Origin: Myxococcales bacterium
GTDB lineage: Bacteria > Myxococcota_A > UBA796 > GCA-2862545
Assembly (NCBI GenBank): GCA_019634415.1
Contig: JAHQVJ010000245.1
Span: 16,076 to 80,075, forward strand
Direction: 5' to 3'
Length of the DNA stretch: 64,000 nt
Shown: in pieces, positions 16,820 through 26,037 of the stretch
Layout of the letters: every line of letters begins with the position of its first letter
Position numbering within the stretch: position 1 is the first letter of the stretch
Translations under genes and position numbers: made by a program
Notes under the pieces: generated by a model
Told to the model about the DNA's origin: nothing
What the model saw: the letters and a program-made list of their open reading frames with translations, nothing else
Databases searched by the model: none

Positions 16820-18097
16820 TCATCCCAAGACGAAGAGGAACAGCGCGGCCACGAGCGCTGCTCCGACGAGGGCGAACACGGAGACCACGGCGCCTCCGAC
16901 GAGCAGCAGCCGCATCACCGGGGAGCCCGCGCGCGGCTCGCTTGGGCTCTCCTGGACCCAGCCGTGCTCCTCCAGCCAGGACAGCGGAGGCCCGCCCACG
17001 TGCAACGGGGCCGGCTGGAGCTGATTGACCGGGCGGATCGGTGCGCCGAGCAGGATCTCGTCGGAGGTGGCCTCCGTCTGCACCGTCGGTGGACCCGCCT
17101 GCGCCGCGTCGGTGCGAGGAGGGGCAGCGGGCGCCCCCTTCGAGATCATCTGGAAGTCGAGGCTGTCGAGCTCGGACAGGGAGTGCCAGGAGGCGACCTC
17201 GGGGGGTACGAGGATCTCCAACGAATGGAGCGCATCTGCACCTCGAGGCTCCTCTTCGAGCTCCACCTGCACTGGAATGGGGGAGAGTCGACTCGGGACC
17301 GTGCTGGAGACGGATCCAGGCTGCGTGTGGGAGCGCTGGGTTGCGGAGCGACGGGGGAGGCCCCGTGGTGCGCCCTCCGAGATGGGAGAGGGGCGACGGC
17401 GTCCCGGAGTCGGCACGGGCTGGATCGTGGCCATGCCCTGGTCGGCTCCTAGTGGAGGGAGGGCCCGAGGGGCCTGCCCGAGCTCGAGCGCCTCGTGTCG
17501 ACCCACCGCGGAGTTCCCGGGGCGAACCGGATCAGGCACGTCTTGCGTCCACCGTGCGGGCGGCGGAGGAACCTCCAGCTCTGGCCGCTCTGTGCTGCTT
17601 GCACCGGCCACGCGGAGGCGGGGGGCGTTGGGGGGCTGCAGATCCAGGTCCTGCAGCGCCTCCACGACCTCGGAAGGTAGCTGTTGCACGAAGTCGGTGT
17701 CTTCGGTCGGAGAGGCGTCCCACTCTCCGGTGGTGTCGGCGGCCACGCCGAGCCCGTTGAGGAACGGGTGGTCCACGAACTCGCCGACGATGGAGTCGTC
17801 GGGGGGGAGATCCGTCAGCAGCGCGTCGTACTCCCCGGTGGGCTCGTGCACGACCGTGCCCAGAGCGGGCTTGGGGCGGCTGTTCGGCCGCAGGTGCTCC
17901 GCCGAAAGCGCGTCGGCGGCGTCCTCCGACAGCTGCTCGGACACTCCCTCGGAGCTCATGAGGAACTCCGGTAGCTCCACGGCCTCGGGCACCACATCGG
18001 GCCTGGACCAGTGGGGCCGGGAGGGAGCTCCTTCCCGGTCTCGGCGAGTCCACTCGGGACTCAATCGAATGGCGTCGATGGGTCGGCGCCGCGCCAT
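16820..18097 (-). CDS. Tail-anchored, largely disordered protein of unknown function
   Basis: A 425-residue protein with no recognised domain. It starts MARRRPIDAIRLSPEW and is rich in Pro, Ser, Glu and Thr with several acidic segments. It ends in a single hydrophobic helix (about residues 397-424, LLLVGGAVVSVFALVGAALVAALFLFVLG), which would leave the bulk in the cytoplasm as a tail-anchored protein. Many Ser/Thr-Pro and Arg-Ser sites could be phosphorylated. The 3' end abuts that of the Ser/Thr kinase gene. A motif of the type EDTDFVQQLPSEVVEAL resembles a short docking helix. Function cannot be assigned. Confidence 0.7.
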   Translation of the reverse strand: MARRRPIDAIRLSPEWTRRDREGAPSRPHWSRPDVVPEAVELPEFLMSSEGVSEQLSEDAADALSAEHLRPNSRPKPALGTVVHEPTGEYDALLTDLPPDDSIVGEFVDHPFLNGLGVAADTTGEWDASPTEDTDFVQQLPSEVVEALQDLDLQPPNAPRLRVAGASSTERPELEVPPPPARWTQDVPDPVRPGNSAVGRHEALELGQAPRALPPLGADQGMATIQPVPTPGRRRPSPISEGAPRGLPRRSATQRSHTQPGSVSSTVPSRLSPIPVQVELEEEPRGADALHSLEILVPPEVASWHSLSELDSLDFQMISKGAPAAPPRTDAAQAGPPTVQTEATSDEILLGAPIRPVNQLQPAPLHVGGPPLSWLEEHGWVQESPSEPRAGSPVMRLLLVGGAVVSVFALVGAALVAALFLFVLG

Positions 18098-18162
18098 GCG
18101 CAACCTCCGGCGCCGGTAGTTTCCCACAGTCGCCGAGGCCGTGCTCGGTCCCCTGAGCGCGA

Positions 18163-18194
18163 CAGCCCCGCCGATCCGAGGATCGACGGGGCTG
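18163..18194 (-). terminator. Strong hairpin behind the first lipoprotein gene of the pair
   Basis: CAGCCCCG (18163-18170) pairs with CGGGGCTG (18187-18194). Inside it CGATC (18172-18176) pairs with GATCG (18181-18185) around a CGAG loop, with one C/A mismatch between the two stems. The hairpin lies 19 bases past the stop at 18213. There is no U-tract, so intrinsic termination is plausible rather than certain. Confidence 0.6.
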
Positions 18195-18212
18195 AGTGCG
18201 AGCAACTGAAGA

Positions 18213-18809
18213 TCAGTAGGTGAGCTTCTCGATGTCGCAGCTGGCGATCTCGCTCGGGTTGGCGGGCTCGTTCACGCGCTTGATGGTGCCATCGCGCAGC
18301 GCGGTGGGGTTCTCCCCAGCGATGACGCAGTCGGCGAAGGCGCCGGTGGAGTCGTAGGCGCGGAACGCGTACGTCATGACCACGGCGTTGTGGTGGTAGG
18401 GGTCGCCGCCGGCACTCTCGTCGCAGCGGAACAGGGTGCTGACGTCGGTCTCGAAGTTGACGATGCCGGTGGACAGCTCACGCTCGAGGTCGGTGAACGT
18501 GCCACACTCGGCGTCGCTGTCCACGACGGCCAGGGAGTGCTCGTCGGAGAAGTTGGGCGTGGGGTTTGCCGTCTCCTGCGAGAACACCAGGCCGTCGGAC
18601 GCGATGCCGTCGGTGCTCATCTCGAAGAGCACGGTGTTGTCGTCGACGCAGGAGATGTTGGCAGCAGCGATCACGACGGGGCCCGTGAAGGGTCCGCCGA
18701 CGCAGCCAGTGGTCTCTCCGGTGTCGCCGGAATCCTTGGTGTCCGTGAGGTCGCCCTCACAGCCAGCCACCAACGCCACCATGCCGAACGCGGCGATGCG
18801 ATGAATCAT
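18213..18809 (-). CDS. Lipoprotein, paralog of the next gene upstream
   Basis: A 198-residue protein with signal peptide MIHRIAAFGMVALVAGC (lipobox VAGC), a short D/T/G-rich tether, then a compact domain of about 170 residues containing several Cys. It shares with the 18984-19622 gene product the landmarks SDGLVFSQ, DEHSLAVV, CGTFTDLERE, VMTYAFRAYD and FADCVIAG...ALRDG. The repeated pattern suggests a beta-rich domain stabilised by disulphides. GAGAGGAGA precedes the ATG at 18809. No known family recognised; probably an outer-membrane or periplasmic lipoprotein. Confidence 0.8.
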   Translation of the reverse strand: MIHRIAAFGMVALVAGCEGDLTDTKDSGDTGETTGCVGGPFTGPVVIAAANISCVDDNTVLFEMSTDGIASDGLVFSQETANPTPNFSDEHSLAVVDSDAECGTFTDLERELSTGIVNFETDVSTLFRCDESAGGDPYHHNAVVMTYAFRAYDSTGAFADCVIAGENPTALRDGTIKRVNEPANPSEIASCDIEKLTY

Positions 18810-18983
18810 GTCGTCTCCTCTCTGGAATCGATGCGATCCCCGCGGGGGCGGGGTGCTCTCAGCTCTTGGAACCGGGCTCGGACCCAAACGGAAAAAGGGC
18901 CTCCTCCGAACCCGGGGCAACGGTAACCCAACGCTTCGCGAGCTGCCGTTGGTCCGCCACTGACCCGTTACGGCAGAGGCTGC

Positions 18984-19622
18984 CTACTTCGAACCCTTCT
19001 TCTTGCCTTTGGTGCCCGCGTCGCCCGGGTCCTCGAACCCCTGACGGCACCCCTTCCATTCCTCGGGGTGGGTGGGCGTGTAGGTCCCCACCTGAGAACC
19101 GTCGAGCAGCCCAGCGGGATCGTGGCCCACGGCTACACAGTCCGCCAGGTTCCCCTCGAGGTCGTACACCCGGATCACGTAGGTCATGACGTCGGGATCC
19201 GCATGGCTCGCGTCGTCGTCGGGCGAGCAGCTCAAGGGAGAGGAGACGTTGGGCTCCCAGTTCGCCGGATCCGCTTCCGTGACGAGCGTTCGCTCCAGCT
19301 CGTCGAAATCCTGGCAGACCCCGAACCGGACCGTGGCGACGTCGTGCTCGTCTGCCAGCTGGGGGCCTGCCACCCCCGTGGCCTGCGAGAACACCACGGC
19401 ATCCGAGGTCCAGCCCTTGGTGGTGACTCTGAGGCGCAGCCGATCCTCGGCCGTGCACACGGCCTGGAAGTCGGTGATCTGCAGCGCTTCGTCGTAGATG
19501 TCTTCGCAGGGCTGGAAGTCGGCCGTGTCGCCGGTGGGGCGGCCGAGCCTGTCGCCCTCGCAGCCCGCGAGGAGGAGGAGGAGGCCGGAGAGGGATGCGG
19601 CGGTCCGGCGTTGCCAGGACAT
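18984..19622 (-). CDS. Lipoprotein, paralog of the next gene downstream
   Basis: A 212-residue lipoprotein (signal peptide ending LLLLLAGC). Its domain matches the neighbouring gene: SDAVVFSQ, DEHDVATV, CQDFDELERTL, VMTYVIRVYD and LADCVAVGHDPAGLLDG. It differs by a Lys-rich C-terminal tail (GTKGKKKGSK). The two genes are 174 bases apart on the same strand and look like a tandem duplication that has since diverged. It is divergent from the DUF885 gene. Function unknown. Confidence 0.8.
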   Translation of the reverse strand: MSWQRRTAASLSGLLLLLAGCEGDRLGRPTGDTADFQPCEDIYDEALQITDFQAVCTAEDRLRLRVTTKGWTSDAVVFSQATGVAGPQLADEHDVATVRFGVCQDFDELERTLVTEADPANWEPNVSSPLSCSPDDDASHADPDVMTYVIRVYDLEGNLADCVAVGHDPAGLLDGSQVGTYTPTHPEEWKGCRQGFEDPGDAGTKGKKKGSK

Positions 19623-19752
19623 GGGGGCTCCAAAGATGGGGCGCCAGCTTATCGCATGCTCTGCGGCGCGTGGGCCACAACGCGAGCGCTGGACGCGTTT
19701 TCCGACTTTGCACGGGAAGTCGCGCGGCATACCTCCGCGATGCGGAGGAAGC

Positions 19753-21585
19753 ATGATCACGTTGGTCAGTTCGCTGTGGGCGTGCGCCCCGAAGGCTGTG
19801 GTGCAGGTGGAGCAGCCACCCACTGTCATCGAAGACACACCGGCGGTGGTAGGGACCGACAGCCCCCTTCTGCGCAGCCTGTTGATGGACCACTGGGACA
19901 AGACCATGCGGCGATACCCCACCTGGGCCAATCGGCTCGGGGATCGCCGCTTCGACGATCAGCTGTACGACCCCTCGGAGGAAGCACACGTCGCCTGGCT
20001 CCGCCAGGTGCGTACCTGGTCGCTGCATGCCTCCTCGCTGCCCGACGCGGCGCTGTCGCCGCGCGATGCGATCACGCGGGACCTGCTGCTCGAGGGGCTC
20101 CAGTCCACCCTCGCGACCGAGGCCTGCCAGTTTCGGAAGTGGAGCCTCTCGGCGCGCAACAACGCGATGAGCAGCGCCAACCAGCTGGCGGAGGATCCGC
20201 GGCTCGACACCCCCGAAGACGCGGGAACCCTGCTGGCTCGCTATCGTCGCTTGCCGGCCGTGATCGGCACGCGAGCCGACCACCTCGCGGCAGGCGTGCA
20301 GGCTGGCTGGGTGGGCAACCGCGCGTCGATGGAGCGCGTGGTGGCGATGCTCGCCGATCAGCTGGCGCTGCCCGTCGAGGAGTCGCCGCTGTACGAGCCC
20401 GCCTCCAAGGCCCCCGAAGGGTGGGAGGGTGCCGAGGCCTGGCGTGCCGAGCTCCGATCGGTGATCGCCGACGAGATCCGGCCTGCCCTGACGGCGTACC
20501 AGGCAGTGGTGGAGGAGCAGCTGCTCCCTGGGGCCCGCCAGGGAGCGGAGGTGGGCGTTCATGCGCTTCCCGAGGGGAAGGCCTGCTACGAGGCGTTGAT
20601 CCGATCGCACACGTCGCTGGAGCGGACCGCAGATCAGCTGCATCAGCTGGGCCTCGACGAGCTCGCCTCCATCCATGCGGAGTTCGAGGAGATCGGTGAG
20701 CGGGCACTGGGCACTGCGGACCTCCAGGAGATCTTCGAGCGGCTGCGCACCGACGAGGAGCTGCGCTTCGAGACCGCCGAGGAGGTTCAGCAGACCGCCG
20801 AGGACGCCCTCGCCAGGGCGGAAGCCGTGATGGGGGACTGGTTCGGCACGGTGCCCCAGGCGGAGTGCACCGTGAAGCCCGTGCCCGACTACCTGGCTCC
20901 GTACACGACCATCGCCTACTACCAGCCTGCTCGGCCCGATGGCTCCATGCCAGGGGTGTACTACGTCAACGTGTACGAGCCCCACACGCGCCCACGGCAC
21001 GAGGCCGAGGTGCTCGCGTTCCACGAGTCCATTCCTGGTCATCACCTACAGATCGCCATCGCCCAGGAGCTCGGAGACCTGCCCGCCTTCCGGCGCCATG
21101 GTCGAGTGACGGCATTCGTGGAGGGGTGGGCGCTGTACACCGAGCGGCTCTCGGACGAGATGGGCCTGTACACGTCCGACACCGATCGACTGGGCATGTT
21201 GAGCTTCGACGCCTGGCGTGCAGCGCGTCTCGTGGTGGACACCGGGCTGCACGCCAAGGGGTGGACACGCGAGCAGGCAGAGGCGTTCATGGTGGAGAAC
21301 ACGCCGCTGGCTCGCAACAACATCGTCAACGAGGTGGACCGCTACATCACCACGCCTGGCCAGGCGCTGGCCTACAAGGTCGGGCAGCTGGAGATCCTCG
21401 GTCTGCGTCGCCGGGCGGAGGCCGCATTGGCCGATGACTTCGACATCTCAGCGTTTCACGACGAGATTCTCGGAAGTGGCCCTTTACCTTTGCCGATGCT
21501 GGCCGATCGCATCGACGATTGGATCGCCGCGACGGCCCGCGAGTCGGGGGCCGATGTCGATCCCTCGGAGGAGATCTCCCCGTGA
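19753..21585 (+). CDS. DUF885 family lipoprotein (putative metallopeptidase-like)
   Basis: A 610-residue protein beginning MITLVSSLWAC, a short signal peptide with a possible lipobox. The body is the mostly helical DUF885 domain. Its zinc-protease-like motif HESIPGHH lies near residue 427, followed by FVEGWALYTERLSDEMG, the usual second conserved block with a Glu/His set. Family members are thought to be metallopeptidases or hydrolases, but the substrate is unknown. GGAGGAAGC precedes the ATG at 19753. The stop overlaps the GTG start of 2-oxoglutarate dehydrogenase E1 (GTGA), so the two are translationally coupled, an unexpected pairing. Confidence 0.88.
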   Translation: MITLVSSLWACAPKAVVQVEQPPTVIEDTPAVVGTDSPLLRSLLMDHWDKTMRRYPTWANRLGDRRFDDQLYDPSEEAHVAWLRQVRTWSLHASSLPDAALSPRDAITRDLLLEGLQSTLATEACQFRKWSLSARNNAMSSANQLAEDPRLDTPEDAGTLLARYRRLPAVIGTRADHLAAGVQAGWVGNRASMERVVAMLADQLALPVEESPLYEPASKAPEGWEGAEAWRAELRSVIADEIRPALTAYQAVVEEQLLPGARQGAEVGVHALPEGKACYEALIRSHTSLERTADQLHQLGLDELASIHAEFEEIGERALGTADLQEIFERLRTDEELRFETAEEVQQTAEDALARAEAVMGDWFGTVPQAECTVKPVPDYLAPYTTIAYYQPARPDGSMPGVYYVNVYEPHTRPRHEAEVLAFHESIPGHHLQIAIAQELGDLPAFRRHGRVTAFVEGWALYTERLSDEMGLYTSDTDRLGMLSFDAWRAARLVVDTGLHAKGWTREQAEAFMVENTPLARNNIVNEVDRYITTPGQALAYKVGQLEILGLRRRAEAALADDFDISAFHDEILGSGPLPLPMLADRIDDWIAATARESGADVDPSEEISP

Positions 21586-24434
21586 TCCCCGACAGCCTGC
21601 TCTCCGGTGAGAACGCCGGGTTCCTAGACGATCTGTACCGCCAGTGGTTGCGGGAACCGTCCGCCGTGGAGCCCGTGTGGCAGCGGATGTTCGAGGAGAT
21701 GGACAAGGACGGGACGGATCCCCGCTTCGAGGGGCCTACCGTCGTTCCGCGGTCCATCTTCGCTGCAGGAGCGGTGGCCTCGAGCGTGGATCAGGCGGCC
21801 GCCCTGCGCCAAGCGAAGGTGGTGCAGCTGATCAACGCGTACCGGGTGCGCGCCCACCTCGACGCCGACATCGACCCGCTCGGGCGCAGGGAGCGTCGGC
21901 AGCACGAGGAGCTGACCCTCGAGTTCTACGGACTGACCTCGTCGGATCTCGACGAGACCGTCGAGTCCGCCCCGGCCTTCGGCTTGCCTCCGCGCGTCTC
22001 CCTCCGGCGCCTCATCGATCACCTGCGCAGCGCCTACTGCAGCAGCATCGGTGCCGAGTTCATGAACATCATGGACAACGAGCAGAAGGAGTGGGTGCAG
22101 GAGCAGCTGGAGACGTTGCCGAATCGAGGCGTGCTGAATCCCCAAGAAGAGCGACGGGTCTTTCGAAAACTGTGTGACGCCGAGAATTTCGAGCGCATGC
22201 TGCACGGTCGGTTTCCTGGAACCAAGCGCTTCTCCCTAGAAGGTGGGGAGACCCTCGTCCCGTTGTTGGATCTGGTGGTGAACCAAGCCGCCACCTCCGG
22301 GGTGGACGAGATCGTGGTCGGCATGGCTCATCGGGGCCGGCTGAACACGCTGGTCAACATCCTCGGCAAGCCCGCTCGGCTCGTGGTGCGGGAGTTCGAG
22401 GACGTCGGTGGAACCACGCAGGGCTCTGGCGACGTGAAGTACCACCTCGGCTACTCGGCCGACCTGGACGTGGGTGGGTCGCAGATCCACCTGTCGCTGA
22501 CGCCGAACCCGTCGCACCTCGAGGCGGTCAACGCCGTGGTGCAGGGACGCGTGAGGGCGAAGCAGCGGCGGGCACGGGACACCGAGCGCCGCCGCATCCT
22601 GCCCGTGCTGCTGCACGGAGACGCGGCCTTCAGCGGTCAAGGGTCGGTCATGGAGACGCTGAACCTGTCGGAGCTTCAGGGCTACGCCACGGGCGGCACC
22701 GTGCACATCATCGTCAACAACCAGATCGGCTTCACCACGCCGCCGGCGGAGGGGCGCTCCACCCCGTACGCCACCGACATCGCGCGCATGCTCGCGATCC
22801 CCATCTTCCATGTCAACGGTGAGGTCCCACGGGACGTGGCGGCGGTGACCCAGATGGCGCTGGCCTATCGGCAGCGCTTTCAGCGCGACGTCGTCATCGA
22901 CATGTACTGCTACCGCAAGCACGGGCACAACGAGGGGGACGAGCCGAGCTTCACCCAGCCCGCCATGTACGAGGTGATCCGCGGCAAGCCCAGTCCTCGG
23001 GAGGTCTACGCGGCACACCTGGTGCGCATCGGCACGCTGACCCCGGCCGAGTGCGACAGCATCTACCAGGCCTCCTTCGACGCCATGAAGGCTGCGGCCG
23101 AGGAGCGCGAGACCCCTGCGCCCACGCCGCGTCGGCCCGTGGACCTCAAGGAGGAGGACCCCGACGTGGGTACCTACTTCGACGTCGACGGGGAGGCGGC
23201 GGTGCCTGCGGATCCCACCGTTCGCGACGAGAGCGCCATGAAGGGCATCTGGTCGCGCTACTCGGGCGGGTCCATCCGCGACGAGGTGGACACCCGCTTC
23301 GACAGGGATCGTCTGGTGGGGCTGCTGCGGCAGGCCAACACCTTGCCCGAGTCGTTCACGGCGCATCGCAAGATCCGCCGCCTCCTCGCCCAGCGCACGG
23401 AGGTGGTGGAGGGGAAGCGTCCGGTGGACTGGGCCGTGGGGGAGCAAGCGGCCTTCGCCACCCTGATGGCCGACGGCTACGGCGTGCGGCTGTCTGGGCA
23501 GGACTCTGGCCGCGGCACCTTCAGCCATCGGCACGCGGTGGTCACCGACGTGGAGACCGGCGAGGAGCGCTATCCGCTGCAGCACTTGGGTCTGAAGGCG
23601 CCCTTCCGGGCCATCGACAGCAGTCTCTCGGAGCTCGCCGTGCTCGGCTTCGAGGTGGGCTACGCGCTGGATTCGCCCGACGTGCTGGTGCTCTGGGAGG
23701 CGCAGTTCGGCGACTTCGCCAACGGTGCCCAGATGATCATCGATCAGTACATGGCGGCGTCGGAGCAGAAGTGGGGCCGCTACCTCGGCCTCGTGCTCCT
23801 GCTGCCCCACGGCTACGAGGGGCAGGGCCCCGAGCATTCCTCGGCACGTCTCGAGCGCTTCCTTCAGCTGTGCGCCGAGGACAACATGCAGGTGGCCAAC
23901 TGCACCACGCCGGCCAACCTCCATCACCTCCTGCGGCGTCAGATGCTGCGCAACGTGCGGGCGCCGCTGGTGCTCATGACGCCGAAGTCGCTGCTCCGGC
24001 ACCCCCAGGCCACCTCCACCATCGACGAGCTGGCCCAAGGGCGCTTCCATCCCGTGCTGGGCGAGGCGGACGATCTGCAGGAGGTCCGGCGCGTGGTGCT
24101 GTGCTCGGGCAAGGTCTACTTCGAGCTGCTCGATGCGCGTCGCAGCCAAGACCGAGCAGACGTGGCCCTCGTGCGCGTGGAGCAGCTGTACCCGTTCCCG
24201 GAGCAGGCCATCCGCCATGAGCTGCAGCGGTGGCCTGGTGCCGAGGTGGTGTGGTGCCAGGAGGAGCCCAAGAACATGGGAGCCTGGCCCACGCTGCTGC
24301 ACCGCTGGCTCGACGTCATGTCGGGCATCGACATTCGATACGTGGGTCGCCGCGCCGCGGCAAGTCCTGCTACAGGCTCCCACAGGAAGCATCTGTCCGA
24401 GCAGACGGCCTTGGTGGCCGCAGCGCTGGAGTGA
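21582..24434 (+). CDS. sucA: 2-oxoglutarate dehydrogenase E1 component
   Basis: A 950-residue thiamine-diphosphate enzyme of full family length that decarboxylates 2-oxoglutarate in the TCA cycle. The N-terminal peripheral-binding segment (NAGFLDDLYRQWLREPSAVE), the substrate/ThDP region (VVGMAHRGRLNTLVNILGKP; LLHGDAAFSGQGSVMETLNL), the cofactor segment VNNQIGFTTPP and the C-terminal transketolase-type part (SGQDSGRGTFSHRHAV; LPHGYEGQGPEHSSARLERFLQL) are all visible. The GTG at 21582 overlaps the upstream stop and has GGAGGAGA upstream. E2 follows after 5 bases. E3 (lipoamide dehydrogenase) is not in the window. Confidence 0.97.
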   Translation: MIPDSLLSGENAGFLDDLYRQWLREPSAVEPVWQRMFEEMDKDGTDPRFEGPTVVPRSIFAAGAVASSVDQAAALRQAKVVQLINAYRVRAHLDADIDPLGRRERRQHEELTLEFYGLTSSDLDETVESAPAFGLPPRVSLRRLIDHLRSAYCSSIGAEFMNIMDNEQKEWVQEQLETLPNRGVLNPQEERRVFRKLCDAENFERMLHGRFPGTKRFSLEGGETLVPLLDLVVNQAATSGVDEIVVGMAHRGRLNTLVNILGKPARLVVREFEDVGGTTQGSGDVKYHLGYSADLDVGGSQIHLSLTPNPSHLEAVNAVVQGRVRAKQRRARDTERRRILPVLLHGDAAFSGQGSVMETLNLSELQGYATGGTVHIIVNNQIGFTTPPAEGRSTPYATDIARMLAIPIFHVNGEVPRDVAAVTQMALAYRQRFQRDVVIDMYCYRKHGHNEGDEPSFTQPAMYEVIRGKPSPREVYAAHLVRIGTLTPAECDSIYQASFDAMKAAAEERETPAPTPRRPVDLKEEDPDVGTYFDVDGEAAVPADPTVRDESAMKGIWSRYSGGSIRDEVDTRFDRDRLVGLLRQANTLPESFTAHRKIRRLLAQRTEVVEGKRPVDWAVGEQAAFATLMADGYGVRLSGQDSGRGTFSHRHAVVTDVETGEERYPLQHLGLKAPFRAIDSSLSELAVLGFEVGYALDSPDVLVLWEAQFGDFANGAQMIIDQYMAASEQKWGRYLGLVLLLPHGYEGQGPEHSSARLERFLQLCAEDNMQVANCTTPANLHHLLRRQMLRNVRAPLVLMTPKSLLRHPQATSTIDELAQGRFHPVLGEADDLQEVRRVVLCSGKVYFELLDARRSQDRADVALVRVEQLYPFPEQAIRHELQRWPGAEVVWCQEEPKNMGAWPTLLHRWLDVMSGIDIRYVGRRAAASPATGSHRKHLSEQTALVAAALE

Positions 24435-24439
24435 ACCCC

Positions 24440-25600
24440 ATGGTCGACGTCACCATCCCCCAGATCGGCGAATCCATCAACACGGTCTTCATCGCCCGCT
24501 GGATCAAGAAGCCGGGCGACGTCGTGTCGTCTGGGGAGTCCATCGTGGAGCTCGACTCCGACAAGGCCTCGATGGAGGTGCCGTCCCCCTCGGGGGGTGT
24601 CATCACCGAGACGCTCGCGGCGGAGGGGGACGAGGTGGAGATCGGCTCCATCGTCGCCCGTATCGACGAGTCAGCCACGCCGGATCCCGCCGAGGAGACC
24701 ACCGGTCCCACCAGCGCTCCGCCCGCGGATCCGGGCGACGTCCGAGCGGGGCCTGCCGCCCGCAAGGAGGCTCAGCGCAAGGGAGTGGACATCGGCGACG
24801 TCGAGGGCACGGGCCCGAGGGGTCGCGTGACGTCGTCGGACGTGCGGCGCGCCGACGAGGTGCCCAGGGCACCCGAGCAGGGGCAGCCAGCTCCGGCCGT
24901 GGGCCGCACCGAGCGGGTCCGGATGACCCCGCTGCGCCGAACCATCGCGCGCCGCCTGGTGGAGGCGCAGCAGACCGCCGCCATGCTCACCACCTTCAAC
25001 GAGGTGGACATGAGCCAGATCATCGCGCTGCGCAAGCGCTACCAGGACCGCTTCAAGGCCCGCAACGGGATCAAGCTCGGATTCATGAGCTTCTTCGTGA
25101 AGGCCGCCATCGAGGCGCTCAAGGAATTCCCTTCGGTCAATGCCGAGATCGATGGCGACGATGTCATCTACAAGCACTACTACAACATCGGCGTGGCCGT
25201 GAGCGGTCCCAAGGGGCTGGTGGTGCCCGTGGTGCGCAACGCCGACCGGCTGTCCTTCGCCGAGGTGGAGCGCGAGATCGGCACCCTCGCCGAGCGCGCC
25301 CGCGACAACAAGCTGCGGCTCGACGACTTCAAGGATGGCACCTTCACCATCTCCAATGGTGGTGTGTTCGGTTCCTTGATGTCCACGCCCATCCTGAACC
25401 CGCCCCAGGTCGGGATCCTCGGGATGCACGCATTTCAGGAACGTCCGGTTGCCGTCGATGGAAGTATCGAGCTGCGACCCATGATGTACCTTGCACTGTC
25501 CTACGATCACCGCATCATCGATGGCCGCGAGGCCGTGTCCTTCCTGATGCGGATCAAGGAGTGCGTGGAGAATCCGGAGCGGATCCTCCTCGAAGTCTGA
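24440..25600 (+). CDS. sucB: Dihydrolipoyllysine-residue succinyltransferase (2-oxoglutarate dehydrogenase E2)
   Basis: A 386-residue E2 subunit. The lipoyl domain (residues 1-78) carries the modified lysine in DSDKASMEV. A peripheral-subunit-binding domain follows at about 105-140 (AARKEAQRKGVDIGDVEGTGPRGRV), then the catalytic acyltransferase domain from about 155, ending with the active-site motif SYDHRIIDGREAV. Together with the E1 gene directly upstream, it transfers the succinyl group to CoA. It is shorter than two-lipoyl-domain enzymes, matching the single-lipoyl SucB type. Confidence 0.97.
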   Translation: MVDVTIPQIGESINTVFIARWIKKPGDVVSSGESIVELDSDKASMEVPSPSGGVITETLAAEGDEVEIGSIVARIDESATPDPAEETTGPTSAPPADPGDVRAGPAARKEAQRKGVDIGDVEGTGPRGRVTSSDVRRADEVPRAPEQGQPAPAVGRTERVRMTPLRRTIARRLVEAQQTAAMLTTFNEVDMSQIIALRKRYQDRFKARNGIKLGFMSFFVKAAIEALKEFPSVNAEIDGDDVIYKHYYNIGVAVSGPKGLVVPVVRNADRLSFAEVEREIGTLAERARDNKLRLDDFKDGTFTISNGGVFGSLMSTPILNPPQVGILGMHAFQERPVAVDGSIELRPMMYLALSYDHRIIDGREAVSFLMRIKECVENPERILLEV

Positions 25601-25951
25601 TCAGGAACGAGGCGAGACCCCCCTTCTCGGTGTTTGTGAACGATTCGCTCGCACCGAGTGAAGGTGTGGGGTCGTCCAGGGAATGATTGGCCCAGTTCGA
25701 AGCCGGACACGGTCCATCCGAGTCCGGCGGGTTGCAGGAGGCCGACGTTCCTCGGGTTCGCCGCACAGTGCACGTGCGCGTGGGGTCCGAAAAGCGAAAG
25801 CCCCACCGTTGCGCGGCGGCTCCTCGCCTCGCATCACGTTTGCGGTTGTCGATCCGGATGTCGGAACCTGAACCATCCACAACCCCGTGGAATTGGTGGT
25901 GAAGGTCGACTTCCACCTCGGGAATGATGTGCGCTCTGAATCCTAGGCAAA
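25601..25951. other. Intergenic stretch with no recognised gene
   Basis: These 351 bases follow the E2 gene. The short open frames in it overlap one another on both strands and show no protein-like pattern or ribosome sites. No clear terminator with a U-tract was seen. The promoter of the downstream OmpA/TSP3 operon is presumably in the right-hand part, but no confident -35/-10 pair stands out. Confidence 0.5.
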
Positions 25952-26018
25952 GGCTCGTCGCGGGGATTAATGCGCGCTGCTGCGTGCAGACGAGCCTGAA
26001 CGCACGTACAATCCCCGC
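25952..26018 (+). promoter_or_regulatory. Interleaved inverted repeats in the leader of the OmpA/TSP3 operon (possible RNA switch or pseudoknot)
   Basis: GGCTCGTC (25952-25959) pairs with GACGAGCC (25989-25996). The directly adjoining GCGGGGATT (25960-25968) pairs with AATCCCCGC (26010-26018). The order A-B-A'-B' means the stems either form an H-type pseudoknot or exclude each other. The last arm ends 9 bases before the ribosome site AGGAG of the OmpA gene. It resembles no riboswitch class that I recognise. Confidence 0.55.
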
Positions 26019-26037
26019 CGCAGAATCAGGAGCGGAT

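Noticed and set aside
18859..21045. A 728-codon minus-strand frame across the lipoprotein and DUF885 genes
   Set aside because: It conflicts with two recognisable genes, and its protein shows no family pattern.
22236..24392. A 718-codon frame antisense to 2-oxoglutarate dehydrogenase E1
   Set aside because: Shadow of a strongly conserved gene.
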